A DNA stretch of 35,978 nucleotides from assembly GCF_005217525.1 (NCBI RefSeq), contig NZ_PNXQ01000013.1:92055-128032 (forward strand), written 5' to 3'. A program made the position numbers and the translations under genes. The notes under the pieces were generated by a model, which searched no databases, was not told the origin of the DNA, and saw only the letters and a list, made by a program, of their open reading frames with translations. The stretch comes from Paenibacillus terrae (lineage in GTDB: Bacteria; Bacillota; Bacilli; Paenibacillales; Paenibacillaceae). Shown piece after piece: positions 34,318 through 35,978 of the stretch; positions within the stretch are counted from its first letter, which is position 1, and every line of letters begins with the position of its first letter.

Positions 34318-34752
34318 ATGGATTATCCAAATCAAGGTCAGGCCCAAAACCAGCCTCAGCATCGAAACCAGATTGAGAACCAGCAGCAGAGCCCGTACCA
34401 AAGCCCCTTTGCAAACCCGTATCAACAGCAAGACCATACTGAGGGCTACAATCAGAACGACAGAAACCCGTACCAAGGCTATGCGCCTCAGACCAAGCCG
34501 GGTGATGCACAGTTTTATGCGCTGCTGGAGAAGCTGCAGACGGTGGATTTTGTATTGGTGGAACTGAATTTGTATCTCAATACGCACCCGGATGATTTAC
34601 AGGCTATCGAACAGTTCAATAAGCTGACGCAGGAAAGGACGGGGATTGCCAATGAGTACCAGCTCCTGTACGGACCTCTGCAAAATTTTGGCCGTGCCTA
34701 TTCCAAGTACCCTTGGGAATGGAGCCAATCCCCTTGGCCGTGGCAGGTATAG
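34318..34752 (+). CDS. cotJB: Spore coat protein CotJB with a long Gln/Asn-rich N-terminal extension
   Basis: 144 aa from ATG 34318 with GGAGG 8 bases upstream. The CotJB core is the last 85 residues (FYALLEKLQTVDFVLVELNL YLNTHPDD, split here, then YGPLQNFGRAYSKYPWEW...PWPW). In front is about 58 residues of Gln/Asn/Tyr/Pro low-complexity (NQPQHRNQIENQQQSPYQS), absent from the 87-aa B. subtilis protein. The extension may drive coat assembly or cross-linking. Confidence 0.93.
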   Translation: MDYPNQGQAQNQPQHRNQIENQQQSPYQSPFANPYQQQDHTEGYNQNDRNPYQGYAPQTKPGDAQFYALLEKLQTVDFVLVELNLYLNTHPDDLQAIEQFNKLTQERTGIANEYQLLYGPLQNFGRAYSKYPWEWSQSPWPWQV

Positions 34753-34785
34753 GTAGGTACAACCTTTTATAAAGGAGGAACATGA

Positions 34786-35355
34786 ATGTGGGTATATGAG
34801 AAAAAGCTGCAATATCCCGTACGTGTCAGCAAATGTGATCCTCATATGGCCAAATTGCTCATGGAGCAGTATGGCGGGGCGGATGGCGAGCTGGCGGCGG
34901 CTTTGCGGTATCTGAATCAGCGGTATACGATTCCCGATAAGGTGATCGGCGTACTTAATGATATAGGTACGGAAGAATTTGCGCACCTCGAAATGATTGC
35001 GACTATGATTTACAAGCTGACCAAAGATGCGAGTGTAGAGCAAATGAAGGCGGCGGGGCTGGGAGAATATTATGCGGCACATGATCATGCGCTGTATTAT
35101 CAAAGCGCAGGCGGAGTTCCTTTTTCAGCGACCTATTTTCAAGCCAAGGGCGATCCAATCGCGGATTTGTATGAGGATATTGCGGCAGAGGAAAAGGCGA
35201 GAGCTACATATCAGTGGCTGATTGATTTGACAGATGATGTGGATTTGCAGGATAGTCTGAAGTTTCTGCGTGAACGCGAGATCATCCATTCGCTCCGTTT
35301 CCACGAGTCTGTGGAAATTTTGAAGGGGGAACGAGACAGGAAGAAAGTATTTTAA
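34786..35355 (+). CDS. cotJC: Spore coat protein CotJC, manganese catalase-like
   Basis: 189 aa. AAAGGAGG precedes the ATG. The four-helix manganese catalase fold keeps its metal ligands: Glu in GADGELAAALRYLNQRY, Glu and His in IGTEEFAHLEMI, Glu in YEDIAAEEKARATYQWL and His in REREIIHSLRFHE. In B. subtilis it binds CotJA in the coat. May remove peroxide at the spore surface. Confidence 0.96.
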   Translation: MWVYEKKLQYPVRVSKCDPHMAKLLMEQYGGADGELAAALRYLNQRYTIPDKVIGVLNDIGTEEFAHLEMIATMIYKLTKDASVEQMKAAGLGEYYAAHDHALYYQSAGGVPFSATYFQAKGDPIADLYEDIAAEEKARATYQWLIDLTDDVDLQDSLKFLREREIIHSLRFHESVEILKGERDRKKVF

Positions 35356-35368
35356 TGGAAGCATTGTG

Positions 35369-35411
35369 AATGTCTCTTGGGTAAGCGAAAGCTTGCAGGA
35401 GACATTTTTCT
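35369..35411 (+). terminator. Terminator of cotJABC
   Basis: AATGTCTC (35369-35376) pairs with GAGACATT (35399-35406), inner AGCGAAAGCT, followed by a T run. A second hairpin GAAGGGC/GCCCTTC (35435-35464) lies further down, between the convergent genes. Confidence 0.85.
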
Positions 35412-35550
35412 TTTGAAGAAATTGTGATTTTTACGAAGGGCACTTCAGCATGGAAGCGCCCTTCATGTTGTCTAGTTTATCTAGGTGAACAGAAATAATC
35501 TCATGAAACAGATCAGGCAGAAACTGAGCCAGTTGCAGATTCGTGACATC

Positions 35551-35978
35551 TTAATTAAGTCGGATGATGGTTAGTGACGCTCCTGTTGCGCCCCCTCCAA
35601 TTAGGGTAGCTGCACCTACGGCCCCGAAAAATTGTACGCTGACGGTTGTTGCGGCGGCTACGTTAACGATAACGTCATTGATGTAAGAAGACAGGGAGAC
35701 CACAGGCGAAAGGACGGAGCCTGGAGCTTGCACGCCATTAATAAGCAAACGGCTGCTCAGAAGAAGACCAACTGTTGTATTCAGCTCATAGTTGATGTAG
35801 TAGGTTCCGGCGTTCGCCAGGGTCACTACATCATTTGTTCCGTTAATGGTAATGCTTCCGCTCAGCGTCTGAGGCGGGCCTGGAAAAGTCACATTCGTTC
35901 CGCCAAGCAGAACGGTAATCAGTCCGCCCGTTGTATTCGCTACAAAAGCATTCGTAGCGGTGATATTGATACCTGTGG
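35551..35978 (-). CDS. BclA-like exosporium/spore-surface protein, C-terminal domain (5' end outside window)
   Basis: The frame is open from the window edge to the TAA at 35551, about 141 residues. The sequence ITATNAFVANTTGGLITVLLGGTNV, then INGTNDVVTLANAGTYYINYEL, NTTVGLLLSSRLLINGV and the end GASLTIIRLN is the jelly-roll C-terminal domain of BclA-type collagen-like spore glycoproteins. Collagen repeats, if present, lie beyond the window. It is convergent with cotJABC, another spore-surface operon. Confidence 0.9.
   Translation of the reverse strand, partial: TGINITATNAFVANTTGGLITVLLGGTNVTFPGPPQTLSGSITINGTNDVVTLANAGTYYINYELNTTVGLLLSSRLLINGVQAPGSVLSPVVSLSSYINDVIVNVAAATTVSVQFFGAVGAATLIGGGATGASLTIIRLN

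Overview
The window reads as chromosomal DNA of an endospore-forming Firmicute, most likely a Paenibacillus of the polymyxa type. The evidence is the sufCDSUB order, a cotJABC spore-coat operon, the C-terminal domain of a BclA-like exosporium protein, an SLH/GH18 envelope protein, strong AGGAGG-type Shine-Dalgarno sites with frequent TTG/GTG starts, and yunC, yunD, ywdK, degV, yfkAB, mtnKA and CNNM-family homologues. No rRNA, tRNA or CRISPR array was seen. The species is an inference.

Layout. 1-5800 holds mixed housekeeping genes: the 3' end of a YtcJ-like amidohydrolase, an SLH-GH18 protein, DegV, a DUF4190-like membrane protein, a YwdK/DUF423 protein, an unrecognised 182-aa protein and a stand-alone divergent IF-3 paralogue. 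5900-9105 is a Fur-box-controlled siderophore uptake operon (binding lipoprotein plus a fused double FecCD permease) with no ATPase gene. 9160-13530 is an AT-rich accessory patch: an ArsR-type regulator whose promoter places the transcription start on its own ATG, an MFS gene interrupted by a 1,078-bp transposase-less insertion (9627-10704) and also frameshifted, a 37-aa membrane peptide, an XRE regulator with two identical-type operators, an unknown 218-aa protein and a holin-like small toxin with a hairpin over its ribosome site. 13548-16322 is a histidine kinase with no adjacent response regulator, followed by a beta-propeller lipoprotein. 16368-18124 holds a two-domain VOC protein, an Rrf2 regulator and YunC. 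18263-20601 is mtnK-mtnA (methionine salvage). 20914-27095 holds a Dps protein and then the sufCDSUB iron-sulfur assembly operon. 27265-31215 has two HD-GYP proteins around a cytosolic 5'-nucleotidase (YunD). 31312-33897 has a YfkAB radical SAM protein and a CNNM/CorC-type transporter. 34092-35978 has cotJABC and a convergent BclA-like protein.

The most notable object is the 9627-10704 element. It has 31-bp imperfect terminal inverted repeats (23/31 matches), a 5-bp target duplication (TTTAG), several sub-terminal copies of a TTAGACTG-like motif, and a flavodoxin-fold NAD(P)H oxidoreductase where a transposase would be expected. Removing it together with one TTTAG copy restores the N-terminus of the MFS transporter in frame. 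It therefore looks like a mobile insertion cassette: insertion-sequence ends moving a passenger gene.

Other points of interest are a repressed-looking Hol_Tox-type small toxin in the place where a response regulator might be expected, a probably leaderless regulator mRNA, two decayed copies of an unknown short repeated coding sequence (5001 and 17742), an IF-3 paralogue away from rpmI-rplT, and a nucleotidase/HD-GYP operon that could in principle turn c-di-GMP into guanosine.
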